From the NCBI GenBank assembly GCA_004378665.1, contig SOIA01000204.1, positions 1-8,935 of the forward strand: a DNA stretch of 8,935 nt, given 5' to 3'. This stretch comes from Candidatus Aminicenantota bacterium (GTDB taxonomy: Bacteria > Acidobacteriota > Aminicenantia > Aminicenantales > Aminicenantaceae). Under the pieces are notes generated by a model. The model did no database searches, was not told where the DNA came from, and saw only the letters and a program-made list of their open reading frames with translations. Positions 1 to 6,943 of this stretch are shown here, in pieces; within the stretch, counting starts at the first letter, position 1, and each line of letters opens with the position of its first letter. Position numbers and translations under genes: made by a program.

Positions 1-150
1 ATAACTAAAGAAATTAGGAGGATTTTAAATTTCAACGTTGGGACACTAGTGGGCCTGGCCCCTTTTTTTATTGCCTGTCTCTTTGTTTTGATATATTCTA
101 GGGTATCACCCACTGAGAGTTATCGAGAAAAGCATGACGAAAGGTCTTGA
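1..150 (+). CDS. 3' end of an unrecognised membrane-anchored protein gene (5' truncated)
   Basis: A reading frame is open from base 1 to a TGA at 148-150, giving 49 residues. It begins inside the gene, because no ATG, GTG or TTG start lies in frame before the hydrophobic part. Visible are a basic stretch (KEIRR, residues 3-7), one strongly hydrophobic segment at about residues 13-33 (from VGTLVGLAP to LFVLIY), which looks like a transmembrane helix, and a short polar, charged tail ending HDERS. The AGGAGG at 16-21 is therefore most simply an Arg-Arg codon pair. The frame overlaps the next start codon (134) by 17 bases, so this gene and the purine genes are probably one transcription unit with coupled translation. 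I do not recognise the family; the visible part is only a C-terminal membrane anchor. Confidence 0.6.
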   Translation: MTKEIRRILNFNVGTLVGLAPFFIACLFVLIYSRVSPTESYREKHDERS

Positions 151-877
151 GAACCTGTCTTCGAGAGAATATCCTGGCCGAGTCATTATCATCGGTCAGG
201 ATCCATCCGGGGAAAATACGGTCGTGATCTACGCTATCACCGGAAGGTCTCCATCCAGCCAATCCCGAAAATTGGTGTTGGAAGAAGATGCCATCCAGGC
301 AATGCCCACAGATGAGGAAGCAATACAAAAAGGAAATATCGAGCTGCTGGTCTACACGGCCATCCTGTTCTCCTCCCAGGGGATCGCGGTCAGCAATGGA
401 AGGCAGACACCGGATATTGGCTCTGCTCTCGGTCGGAGCCAGAATCCTGAGGAGGTTCTCTCATCGGCTCTCGGGAAATGGGATTATGAGCCGGACCCGC
501 CCATCTTCACTCCTCGAATAAGCGGATGTGTTCTTCTGGGAGGAAAAGCGGCTTTGAGCTTAATCCGGCGAGGACCGGATGGTTCATCGCTGAGAGACTA
601 TTACCAGATTCCTTTGAAAGCTGGCGAAGGCAGATTGATCGCAACTTATTCAGGAGAGAACACAGATCCCGTTCCTTCCTTTACAGAAAAACCGGCCGCT
701 GTCGAAATTCAGGCTAAAAGTGCGGATGAGATGGCAGAGTCAGTGTATGAAGCACTGGGCCCAGAGGCTGGGAAAAGTGATTTCAGGGTATCTGTTGCCT
801 GTGTGTATTCCGGTGATATCACCACAGGTTGTAACGAAATTTACATCATCAACAGGAATGAAAGGATAAAGAGTTAA
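134..877 (+). CDS. purO: IMP cyclohydrolase, PurO type
   Basis: A 247-residue protein resembling the archaeal-type IMP cyclohydrolase family (PurO). This cytosolic enzyme closes the ring of FAICAR to give IMP, the last step of de novo purine synthesis. Visible family-like segments are a start region GRVIIIG (15-21), the basic motif GRSPSSQSR (37-45), SNGRQT (87-92) and YEPDPPIFTPRI (118-129), which match the order of conserved segments I recall for PurO. The usual bacterial cyclohydrolase is instead the N-terminal MGS-like domain of PurH, and none is seen here. ATG 134 is the only usable start, since the frame is closed by a TGA at 113; it has only a weak ribosome site, so translation is probably coupled to the overlapping upstream frame. 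The transformylase gene follows after one base, giving two successive enzymes side by side. The family call is firm; activity is inferred. Confidence 0.85.
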   Translation: MTKGLENLSSREYPGRVIIIGQDPSGENTVVIYAITGRSPSSQSRKLVLEEDAIQAMPTDEEAIQKGNIELLVYTAILFSSQGIAVSNGRQTPDIGSALGRSQNPEEVLSSALGKWDYEPDPPIFTPRISGCVLLGGKAALSLIRRGPDGSSLRDYYQIPLKAGEGRLIATYSGENTDPVPSFTEKPAAVEIQAKSADEMAESVYEALGPEAGKSDFRVSVACVYSGDITTGCNEIYIINRNERIKS

Positions 878-878
878 C

Positions 879-1958
879 ATGAAAAAAACAGGCAAGGAAG
901 ACCGTCAGCAGTACAGGACCAAAGTCAAGGAGGAGTTTCCCGAATCCATCCAGTTTGGTGATAAAAAATTCACGAAGAGGCAGTCCATGCGTTACGGGGA
1001 AAATCCTGGCTACCCTGCGGCTTTTTACTCAGAAGAAGACGCCTCAGGTCCCAACATGGCCACCCTGGAAGTCCTGCAGGAAGGGATAAAGGGGCTCGGG
1101 TACATAAACGTGGGGGATATGGACTTGGGCCAGAGGCTTGTTCGAAAATTGACGGAAATTTATAAAGACAGGCACATCTGTGCATTAGTGAAGCATGAGA
1201 TGCCGAGCGGCGCGGCCATGGGAGAAACTCCGAAGGAAACCTTCGAGAAAGCCTGGATGTGTGATCCTCTTTCCAATTTTGGAAGCGTTGATGTCTTCAA
1301 TTATACTGTCACAAAGGACCTGGCAGAGCTCATGGTCGAGAAAGGCCGGAATATTGAAGTCGTCTATGCGCCTGGTTTTTCCGCTGAAGCACTCGAGGTC
1401 TTGGCCTCAAGGAAGGCCCTGAGAGTCGTCAAGATGGGAGCTCCGTTGGATGCGAAAGCTGTAGATAATGGCCTGGAGTTTAAGAGAGTGGCCGGCGGAC
1501 TTCTTGTCCAGAAGAGGTTTGATTCCAGGATCACATCATCAGACTCAGTCGATGTTGTCTCTGAAAGGCAGCCCACTCCAGATGAGATCGAGGCGGCCGT
1601 GTTCAACTGGAATGTGGCCTGTTTTACGCGGTCCAACGCGATTGTCATCGGGAAGAGCGATAAAGTCCACGGCATTGGCTCAGGCCAGAGGAGCCGCGTA
1701 GATGCGGCCGAAGATGCGATTCGATTTTCAAAACGTGGCTACGGACCCAGAGGCTGCATCATGGCTTCCGATGCGTTCATGCCTTTCCCGGATGTTGTCG
1801 AGCTTGCAGCAAGAAATGAGATAGGAGCGATTATCTATCCCCTCGGGTCGATGAGAGACCAGGAGGTGATCGACAAAGCCAACGAGAGAAATCTGGCCAT
1901 GCTGGTCACCAGAAGGCCTGGAGAAGCAGAGAGCGAGCGTTGTTTCCTTCATAGATGA
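879..1958 (+). CDS. purH: Stand-alone AICAR transformylase (PurH C-terminal domain only)
   Basis: A 359-residue protein that should formylate AICAR to FAICAR with 10-formyl-tetrahydrofolate. It matches only the transformylase domain of PurH; full PurH is roughly 520 residues with a cyclohydrolase domain in front. Motifs in order: RYGENP (38-43), VKHEMPSGAAMG (104-115) carrying the catalytic Lys105-His106 pair, DPLSNFG (129-135), RSNAIVI (251-257), GIGSGQRSRVD (265-275), SDAFMPFPD (297-305) and GSMRDQEVID (323-332). It ends in RCFLH, fitting the family's terminal R-x-F-x-H. About nine residues (RRPGEAESE) sit between the last strand and that motif, where two or so are usual, and the +1 frame stays open past the stop, so the 3' end deserves checking. 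The start lies one base after the purO stop, with AAAGGA at 861-866. Its product is the substrate of the purO product. Confidence 0.88.
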   Translation: MKKTGKEDRQQYRTKVKEEFPESIQFGDKKFTKRQSMRYGENPGYPAAFYSEEDASGPNMATLEVLQEGIKGLGYINVGDMDLGQRLVRKLTEIYKDRHICALVKHEMPSGAAMGETPKETFEKAWMCDPLSNFGSVDVFNYTVTKDLAELMVEKGRNIEVVYAPGFSAEALEVLASRKALRVVKMGAPLDAKAVDNGLEFKRVAGGLLVQKRFDSRITSSDSVDVVSERQPTPDEIEAAVFNWNVACFTRSNAIVIGKSDKVHGIGSGQRSRVDAAEDAIRFSKRGYGPRGCIMASDAFMPFPDVVELAARNEIGAIIYPLGSMRDQEVIDKANERNLAMLVTRRPGEAESERCFLHR

Positions 1959-2031
1959 GTTGATCGAAACTTTTCCGCACACTGCACATGATGAGACAGA
2001 GTCAGAAGAGAAAAAAGCAAGAGACATCTAA
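1942..2031 (+). other. Protein-like out-of-frame continuation past the purH stop
   Basis: In the frame +1 relative to purH, the sequence is open from 1870 to a TAA at 2029-2031. From about 1912 it reads like ordinary protein (for example VVSFIDELIETFPH, then an acidic and lysine-rich tail ending ARDI). The only conventional start in this stretch is a TTG at 1960, without a clear ribosome site. It could be the remnant of a former purH extension after a frameshift, the end of a decayed small gene, or a chance open frame. Because purH itself ends in the expected R-x-F-x-H motif, I do not call a frameshift outright. Confidence 0.25.
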
Positions 2032-2065
2032 TTCAACATATTTTTGCCTGAAAATTGTCCGGAAC

Positions 2066-2093
2066 TTGACTTTAAAAAGCAACGGGTTATAAT
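2066..2093 (+). promoter_or_regulatory. Sigma70-type promoter for the malic enzyme gene
   Basis: TTGACT (2066-2071) and TATAAT (2088-2093) are separated by 16 bases, a near-consensus sigma70 promoter. Transcription would begin near 2100, giving a leader of about 108 bases before the ATG at 2208. The leader is very AT-rich from about 2145 to 2190. I find no convincing riboswitch fold or leader peptide in it. Nothing else is visible between the purH region and the malic enzyme gene. Confidence 0.75.
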
Positions 2094-2207
2094 AAAAGGC
2101 TTTTCGCGAGTCAAAAATCAAGAGAAAATCCGCATACTGAGAAGGAATTTATTTTAATAATAATATATTTAATATTTCATAGGTTTTCATCAAAAAGGAG
2201 ATTTTAA

Positions 2208-3557
2208 ATGAAAGAAGTGACAGTGGAAGAGTTGTTGGCTAAAGCTGAACAACCCTCCAAGGACGCTATGCGGCTTCATCCCTTTTACAGAGGTAAAATT
2301 GAGGTTATTCCCAAATGCCGGATCAGGGATTTTCAGGACTTCGCCATCTGGTACACGCCAGGCGTGGCAGCTCCATGCAAGGAGATCTATGCCGATAAAG
2401 AAAAGGCCTATGAGATGACCAACAAGTGGAATTTTGTTGCCATTGTCTCGGACGGATCAAGAGTTCTGGGCCTGGGTGATATCGGTCCGGAGGCAGGCTT
2501 GCCCGTTATGGAAGGAAAGGCCCTGCTGTATAAGTATTTGGGCGGTGTAGACGCATTCCCGATCTGCCTTGATACCAAAGATCCAGAAGAGATCATTCAA
2601 GCTGTGAAATGGCTCCAGCCGACATTCGGAGGAATCAACCTCGAAGACATATCTCATCCGAAGTGCTTTCATATACTGGATACTTTACGAAAGGAAATGG
2701 AGATCCCTGTCTGGCATGACGACCAGCAGGGGACAGCCTGTGTCACGGTCGCAGGCCTCCTCAACGCGGTCAAGATTGTGGGAAAGAAGATGGAGGACAT
2801 TAAGGTCTCTTTGATAGGAGCAGGCGCGGCCAACATCGCGATCGCCCGACTCATCACCGTAGCCGGGGTCAAGCCTGAAAATATCATAGCTGTTGACTCC
2901 AAGGGGATTCTCCATAAAGACAGAGGAGACAAGGAAACATTAAAAACGAAGTATAAAGAAAAATGGCATATCTGTGAGACAACCAATCCTCAGGGAGTTA
3001 AAGGGGATATCAAAGAATCCATGGAAGGTGCTGATGTGGTGATTTCTGCGTCCAAGCCAGGTCCAGGCGTGATCAAAAAGGAATGGGTCAAGGCTATGGC
3101 CAACGATGCCATCGTGTTCGCCGAAGCCAACCCGGTTCCGGAAATATGGCCATGGGAGGCAAAGGAAGCCGGAGCAAGGATTGTGGCCACTGGCCGGTCG
3201 GATTTTCCGAACCAAGTCAATAATTCCCTCGGATTTCCTGGAATATTCAGAGGAGCGCTCGACATCAGGGCGACAAAGATCACAGACGAAATGTGCATCG
3301 AAGCGGCCAAGGAGCTGGCTAAAGTCGCCGAAGACCATGGGATCAACGAGGAATACATCGTTCCCAACATGGACGAGTGGGAAGTCTTCCCAAGGGAAGC
3401 GGTTGCTGTAGGGACCAAGGGAATCGAGCAGGGAGTGGCCCGGATCAAGGCTCCTGCTGAAGAGAGGTTCAAACTCGCTGAAAGCATAATTAAAAAAACA
3501 CGGGAAGAAATTCAACTCCTGATGAAAGAAAATTTTATCATTGACCCTGATAAGTAA
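2208..3557 (+). CDS. Malic enzyme (oxaloacetate-decarboxylating malate dehydrogenase)
   Basis: A 449-residue NAD(P)-dependent malic enzyme of the short bacterial/archaeal type. It converts malate to pyruvate and CO2 with reduction of NAD(P), linking the TCA cycle to pyruvate. The N-terminal catalytic part shows WYTPGVAAP (48-56) with catalytic Tyr49, EGKALLYK (102-109) with catalytic Lys104, and metal ligands in NLEDI (Glu146/Asp147) and WHDDQQGTA (Asp171/Asp172). A Rossmann NAD(P)-binding domain follows with GAGAAN (204-209), then an acidic residue (Asp230) at the end of the next strand, which would favour NAD by general Rossmann rules (inference only). EANPVPEIWP and NNSLGFPGIFRGALD further on are also family segments. 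There is no phosphotransacetylase-like extension as in MaeB. ATG 2208 has AAGGAG at 2195-2200. It has its own promoter, and dnaK downstream has another, so it is probably monocistronic. Confidence 0.93.
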   Translation: MKEVTVEELLAKAEQPSKDAMRLHPFYRGKIEVIPKCRIRDFQDFAIWYTPGVAAPCKEIYADKEKAYEMTNKWNFVAIVSDGSRVLGLGDIGPEAGLPVMEGKALLYKYLGGVDAFPICLDTKDPEEIIQAVKWLQPTFGGINLEDISHPKCFHILDTLRKEMEIPVWHDDQQGTACVTVAGLLNAVKIVGKKMEDIKVSLIGAGAANIAIARLITVAGVKPENIIAVDSKGILHKDRGDKETLKTKYKEKWHICETTNPQGVKGDIKESMEGADVVISASKPGPGVIKKEWVKAMANDAIVFAEANPVPEIWPWEAKEAGARIVATGRSDFPNQVNNSLGFPGIFRGALDIRATKITDEMCIEAAKELAKVAEDHGINEEYIVPNMDEWEVFPREAVAVGTKGIEQGVARIKAPAEERFKLAESIIKKTREEIQLLMKENFIIDPDK

Positions 3558-3622
3558 TAAAAAATTTCCCTGAAAACTGAATTACTGAGCAAACAAAGAG
3601 CAGAAAAAGGGATAAAACATTT

Positions 3623-3642
3623 CTGGTTCAGGATAGAACCGG
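3623..3642. other. Stem-loop in the malic enzyme-dnaK gap
   Basis: CTGGTTC (3623-3629) pairs with GAACCGG (3636-3642), seven base pairs including one G-U, around the six-base loop AGGATA. No T-run follows on either strand, so it is not a classical intrinsic terminator. It could still end or stabilise the malic enzyme transcript. The rest of 3558-3760 is AT-rich, with stops in all frames I checked and no gene. Confidence 0.35.
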
Positions 3643-3768
3643 TCTATATCACAAAATCAAATATAAAGAAAAATTAACCAGTCTACCTACGGATGAGCTG
3701 ATTGTTTAGTATATTCATTCTGTTCCATAAGGCTAAATACATCTATAGTTAAAAAATATCATAAAAAA

Positions 3769-3789
3769 CTTGACAAAATTACACTAAAG
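3769..3789. promoter_or_regulatory. HAIR-like HspR operator upstream of dnaK
   Basis: CTTGACA-N7-ACTAAAG matches the HAIR consensus CTTGAGT-N7-ACTCAAG at 11 of 14 positions with the exact seven-base spacing. It covers the -35 box and most of the spacer of the dnaK promoter, so a bound repressor would block polymerase. An HspR-like protein is encoded three genes downstream in the same cluster. Part of the match (TTGACA) is also the -35 hexamer, which weakens the case somewhat. No CIRCE element (TTAGCACTC-N9-GAGTGCTAA) is present. Confidence 0.55.
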
Positions 3790-3798
3790 TTTTATATT
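3770..3798 (+). promoter_or_regulatory. Sigma70-type promoter of the dnaK cluster
   Basis: A perfect TTGACA (3770-3775), a 17-base spacer and TATATT (3793-3798). The bases just upstream (about 3749-3768) are A/T-rich like an UP element. Transcription should start near 3805, leaving a leader of about 22 bases with AGGAGG at 3815-3820 before the dnaK ATG. A strong housekeeping-type promoter of this kind needs a repressor to be heat-inducible, in keeping with the overlapping HAIR-like site. Confidence 0.8.
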
Positions 3799-3826
3799 AT
3801 GTAGTGACTAAAATAGGAGGAAAAAT

Positions 3827-5761
3827 ATGGCAAAAACTATAGGTATTGACTTAGGAACAACAAATTCAGTTGTTGCTGTCGTTGAAGGCGGCAAACCGAT
3901 CATCATCCCGAATGAAGAGGGAGGTCGGACCACACCTTCTGTGATTGCGTTCAATGAAAAAGGAGAGCGGTTAGTCGGGCAGGTTGCGAAGAGACAGAGA
4001 ATCACGAATCCCGAGAACACCATTTATTCTATTAAGAGATTCATGGGGCGCCGTTATAAGGAGGTTCCAGAGGAAATCAAGCAGGTCCCATTCAAAGTGA
4101 CTCAAATCTCAAATGGAGATGTGAGGATCGAAGCTCTTGGCAAGAAATATGCTCCCCCAGAACTTTCTGCAATAATCCTTCAAAAGCTGAAAAAGGCGGC
4201 TGAAGACCATCTGGGAGAAAAAGTGGATAAAGCAGTTATCACTGTCCCGGCCTATTTCAACGATAGTCAGAGGAAAGCGACAAAGGATGCTGGTGTGATC
4301 GCTGGTTTAAAAGTGGAAAGAATCATCAACGAACCGACGGCCGCAGCTCTGGCTTATGGAATGGACAAGAAGAAAGATGAAACGATCGCTGTGTACGATT
4401 TCGGAGGAGGAACCTTCGATATTTCCATCCTGGAGGTGGGAGAAGGCGTTATCGAGGTCAAATCCACGAACGGAGATACTCATTTAGGTGGAGATGACAT
4501 CGATCAGCACGTGCAGAACTGGCTTGTGACAGAATTTAAAAAAGATAATGGCATCGACCTTTCCAAGGACAAAATGGCCCTCCAGAGGCTCAAAGAAGCC
4601 GCTGAAAAAGCCAAGATGGAACTCTCCACCACGATGGAAACCGAGATCAACCTTCCATTCGTCACGGCTGATGCATCCGGACCCAAGCACCTTCTGACGA
4701 AACTCACTAGAGCCAAGTTAGAACAGCTCATGGACGAGCTCATCCAGAGGACAGTCGTACCTTGCCAACAGGCTCTTAAAGATGCCGGTTTGAAACCTGA
4801 GAATATCGATGAGGTTATTCTGGTCGGCGGTTCGACCAGGATCCCGAAGGTCCAGCAGTTGGTGAAGGACCTTTTCAAAAAAGAACCTCATAAGGGAGTC
4901 AACCCGGACGAAGTGGTGGCTGCAGGAGCGGCGATCCAGGGAGCTGTTTTGGCGGGAGATGTTAAAGACGTTCTTCTCCTGGATGTGACTCCGCTGACAC
5001 TTGGAATCGAGACACTTGGAGCTGTATTCACCAAAATGATTACCCGCAACACCACGATTCCGACCAAGAAGACAGAGGTTTTCTCGACAGCAGCGGATAA
5101 CCAGCCGAGCGTAGAGATTCATGTTCTCCAGGGAGAAAGAGAAATGGCTGCCAACAACAGGACGTTGGGACGGTTTCATCTGGACGGTATTCCCCCAGCT
5201 CTGAGAGGTATCCCCAAGATCGAGGTGGCTTTTAACATCGATGCCAACGGGATTATCCATGTCTCTGCGAAAGACATGGGAACCGGGAAGCAGCAGGCCA
5301 TCACGATCACCGGCCACAGCGGACTGGATGATAAAGAGATTGATAACATGGTTAATGACGCGGAAACACATGCGGAAGAGGATAAAAAGAGAAGAGAAGT
5401 CATCGACGCCAAGAATCAAGCTGACCAGATGATCTATAACTTGGAGAAACTGATGAGAGAGAACAAGGATAAGATTCCTGAGGATGAGGCCAATAAGATT
5501 CAGGCAGAGATTGAAAACACCAAGAAGGCGATCGAGAGCGATGACGCAGAACAGATAAAGAATGCCACAGAGGCTCTTTCTCAGGAGTCGCACAAGTTGT
5601 CCGAGATCATGTACCAGCAGGCCTCACAGCAGCAGGCGCAGCAGGACGCCTCCCAGCAGGGAGCCGCCGGCGATCAGGCCTCAGGTCAAGAATCATCCCA
5701 GGATTCATCCGAAGACGAAGTGATAGACGCTGAAGTTGTAGATGAAGAGAAAAAGAAGTAA
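3827..5761 (+). CDS. dnaK: Chaperone DnaK (Hsp70)
   Basis: A 644-residue Hsp70, close to the usual bacterial length of about 640. This cytosolic ATP-driven chaperone holds unfolded segments with DnaJ and GrpE, and in HspR systems it also serves as co-repressor. The nucleotide-binding domain (about 1-380) shows IGIDLGTTNS (5-14), VPAYFNDSQR, the phosphate-2 segment YDFGGGTFD (190-198) and VGGSTRIPKV. The conserved interdomain linker VLLLD is at 382-386, followed by the substrate-binding beta domain and helical lid. The C-terminal tail is rich in Gln, Ala and Ser, then acidic (EDEVIDAEVVDEE), as in many bacterial DnaKs. The N-terminal segment usual in diderm bacteria (around KRFMGRRY) is present. 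ATG 3827 has a perfect AGGAGG six bases before it. It is the first gene of the chaperone cluster. Confidence 0.98.
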   Translation: MAKTIGIDLGTTNSVVAVVEGGKPIIIPNEEGGRTTPSVIAFNEKGERLVGQVAKRQRITNPENTIYSIKRFMGRRYKEVPEEIKQVPFKVTQISNGDVRIEALGKKYAPPELSAIILQKLKKAAEDHLGEKVDKAVITVPAYFNDSQRKATKDAGVIAGLKVERIINEPTAAALAYGMDKKKDETIAVYDFGGGTFDISILEVGEGVIEVKSTNGDTHLGGDDIDQHVQNWLVTEFKKDNGIDLSKDKMALQRLKEAAEKAKMELSTTMETEINLPFVTADASGPKHLLTKLTRAKLEQLMDELIQRTVVPCQQALKDAGLKPENIDEVILVGGSTRIPKVQQLVKDLFKKEPHKGVNPDEVVAAGAAIQGAVLAGDVKDVLLLDVTPLTLGIETLGAVFTKMITRNTTIPTKKTEVFSTAADNQPSVEIHVLQGEREMAANNRTLGRFHLDGIPPALRGIPKIEVAFNIDANGIIHVSAKDMGTGKQQAITITGHSGLDDKEIDNMVNDAETHAEEDKKRREVIDAKNQADQMIYNLEKLMRENKDKIPEDEANKIQAEIENTKKAIESDDAEQIKNATEALSQESHKLSEIMYQQASQQQAQQDASQQGAAGDQASGQESSQDSSEDEVIDAEVVDEEKKK

Positions 5762-5765
5762 ACTG

Positions 5766-5821
5766 TAGTCAGCTGGACTATTCATAAGGTTTCTCATTCA
5801 GCCTCAACACGGCTGTTTGAG
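5766..5821 (+). other. Small hairpins between dnaK and dnaJ
   Basis: The 74-base gap holds TAGTC-AGCTG-GACTA (5766-5780, five base pairs) and CAGCC (5799-5803) pairing with GGCTG (5811-5815), followed by TTT. A competing pair, CTCAA (5803-5807) with TTGAG (5817-5821), would exclude the second hairpin. These are short and could be chance. They might act as a weak attenuator or a processing/stability signal that lowers dnaJ output relative to dnaK. No second promoter is evident here. Confidence 0.3.
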
Positions 5822-5835
5822 CGGATTGGTCAGGG

Positions 5836-6942
5836 ATGGACAAGGACTACTATAAGATACTCGGAGTCGACCGGAAGGCATCTTCAACAGAGATTAAAAA
5901 GGCCTTTCGGAAGCTCGCGCGGAAATACCACCCTGACCTCAATCCGGGAGACAAAGCCGCCGAAGCCAAATTCAAGGAAATCCAGGAGGCGTATTCCGTC
6001 CTCAGCGACTCCAAGAAAAAGAGTCGGTACGACAAGTTCGGATTTGTCGGAGATGCCCCTCCTGGAGGATCCCAGTATCAGACCTACACATCCGGTTTCG
6101 AAGGTTTCGATTTCTCTGGATTCGGCAGCTCTTCATTCAGAGATTTTTTTGACGGTTTTTTTGGATCCACTGCCCGGAGCCCTCAACAGAGAGTCCAGAG
6201 AGGGGAAGACCTTCTCTATACCATGAAGGTTGGATTTCAGGATGCGATCCATGGCCTACAAACCAGGATTCAATTAACCCGGATGGTGGCCTGTTCGACC
6301 TGTCAGGGAAAAGGCTTTATTCAAAAAGGCACACAGCAGGCCTGTTCTGCGTGCGGAGGAAGCGGCCAGCAGAACATCCAGAGAGGCGCGATGCGGTTCT
6401 CGACGACCTGTCCATCCTGCGGGGGGACAGGACAGACTCCAGGGCAGGAGTGTTACACCTGTCATGGACAGGGATTTGTGCAGAGGACAGAACTGATCAG
6501 CGTCAGGATTCCCGGTGGAGTCAACACAGGCTCGAAAGTCCGAATCGCCGGAAAAGGGAACGCAGGAATAGGCGGCGGGCCATCCGGCGATCTGTTCATC
6601 AACATCGAAGTCGACCCCCATCCGCTGTTCAAACGTGAAGGATCGAATATCTACGTGAAGGTTCCCATCACTGTGCCAGAGGCCACTCTGGGCGCAAAGA
6701 TAGAGGTTCCGACTCTCTACGGCAAATCCACGATCAAGATTCCACCCGGTACCAAATCGGGGCAAAAATTCCGACTGAAGGATAAGGGAGCCCCGTTCCC
6801 CGGAAAGAGATCACATGGGGATCAATTTGTCGAAGTCTCGATCGTCCCTCCTCCTTTCAACGATGAAAGGATCAGAGAGTTGATGAGAGAGCTGGAAAAG
6901 GTCTCTTTAAAGAATCCCAGGGAGGAAATGCAGAGTAAATAG
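5836..6942 (+). CDS. dnaJ: Chaperone DnaJ (Hsp40, type I)
   Basis: A 368-residue type I DnaJ that delivers substrates to DnaK and stimulates its ATPase. The J domain (about 4-70) carries HPD at 32-34. A Gly/Phe-rich region follows (about 87-111, FEGFDFSGFG). Four CxxCxGxG zinc repeats begin at Cys153, Cys170, Cys192 and Cys206. Two C-terminal beta domains contain GDLFINIEVDPHPLF and the late PPGTKSGQKFRLKDKG segment. All type I parts are present and the length is normal. ATG 5836 is fixed by an in-frame TGA at 5818 and by the canonical MDKDYYKILGV beginning; the ribosome site is poor (CAGGG touching the ATG). It lies 74 bases after dnaK with no grpE between, and one base before hspR. Confidence 0.97.
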   Translation: MDKDYYKILGVDRKASSTEIKKAFRKLARKYHPDLNPGDKAAEAKFKEIQEAYSVLSDSKKKSRYDKFGFVGDAPPGGSQYQTYTSGFEGFDFSGFGSSSFRDFFDGFFGSTARSPQQRVQRGEDLLYTMKVGFQDAIHGLQTRIQLTRMVACSTCQGKGFIQKGTQQACSACGGSGQQNIQRGAMRFSTTCPSCGGTGQTPGQECYTCHGQGFVQRTELISVRIPGGVNTGSKVRIAGKGNAGIGGGPSGDLFINIEVDPHPLFKREGSNIYVKVPITVPEATLGAKIEVPTLYGKSTIKIPPGTKSGQKFRLKDKGAPFPGKRSHGDQFVEVSIVPPPFNDERIRELMRELEKVSLKNPREEMQSK

Positions 6943-6943
6943 A

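Noticed and set aside
16..30. AGGAGG ribosome-site look-alike with no start codon after it
   Set aside because: No usable start follows within range; in the upstream frame it is two Arg codons.
51..69. GGGCCTGGCCCC followed by seven T's, resembling an intrinsic terminator
   Set aside because: The best stem is only three base pairs and the stretch is coding (Gly-Leu-Ala-Pro-Phe-Phe) in the upstream frame.
71..99. Possible promoter TTGCCT-17-TATTCT before purO
   Set aside because: It lies inside the open frame of the upstream membrane-protein gene and is a poor match; the bases are explained by coding for the hydrophobic helix.
2065..2085. CTTGACT at the malic enzyme promoter as a second HAIR half-site
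   Set aside because: The second half at N7 spacing does not match ACTCAAG, so this is just a -35 box.
2718..5593. Long antisense open frames across the malic enzyme and dnaK genes
   Set aside because: Both sense genes have complete family motifs; the reverse frames have no recognisable domain and are typical shadows of codon-biased coding sequence.
5803..5821. CTCAA/TTGAG inverted repeat between dnaK and dnaJ as an HspR site
   Set aside because: The half-sites point the wrong way round and the spacing differs from CTTGAGT-N7-ACTCAAG.
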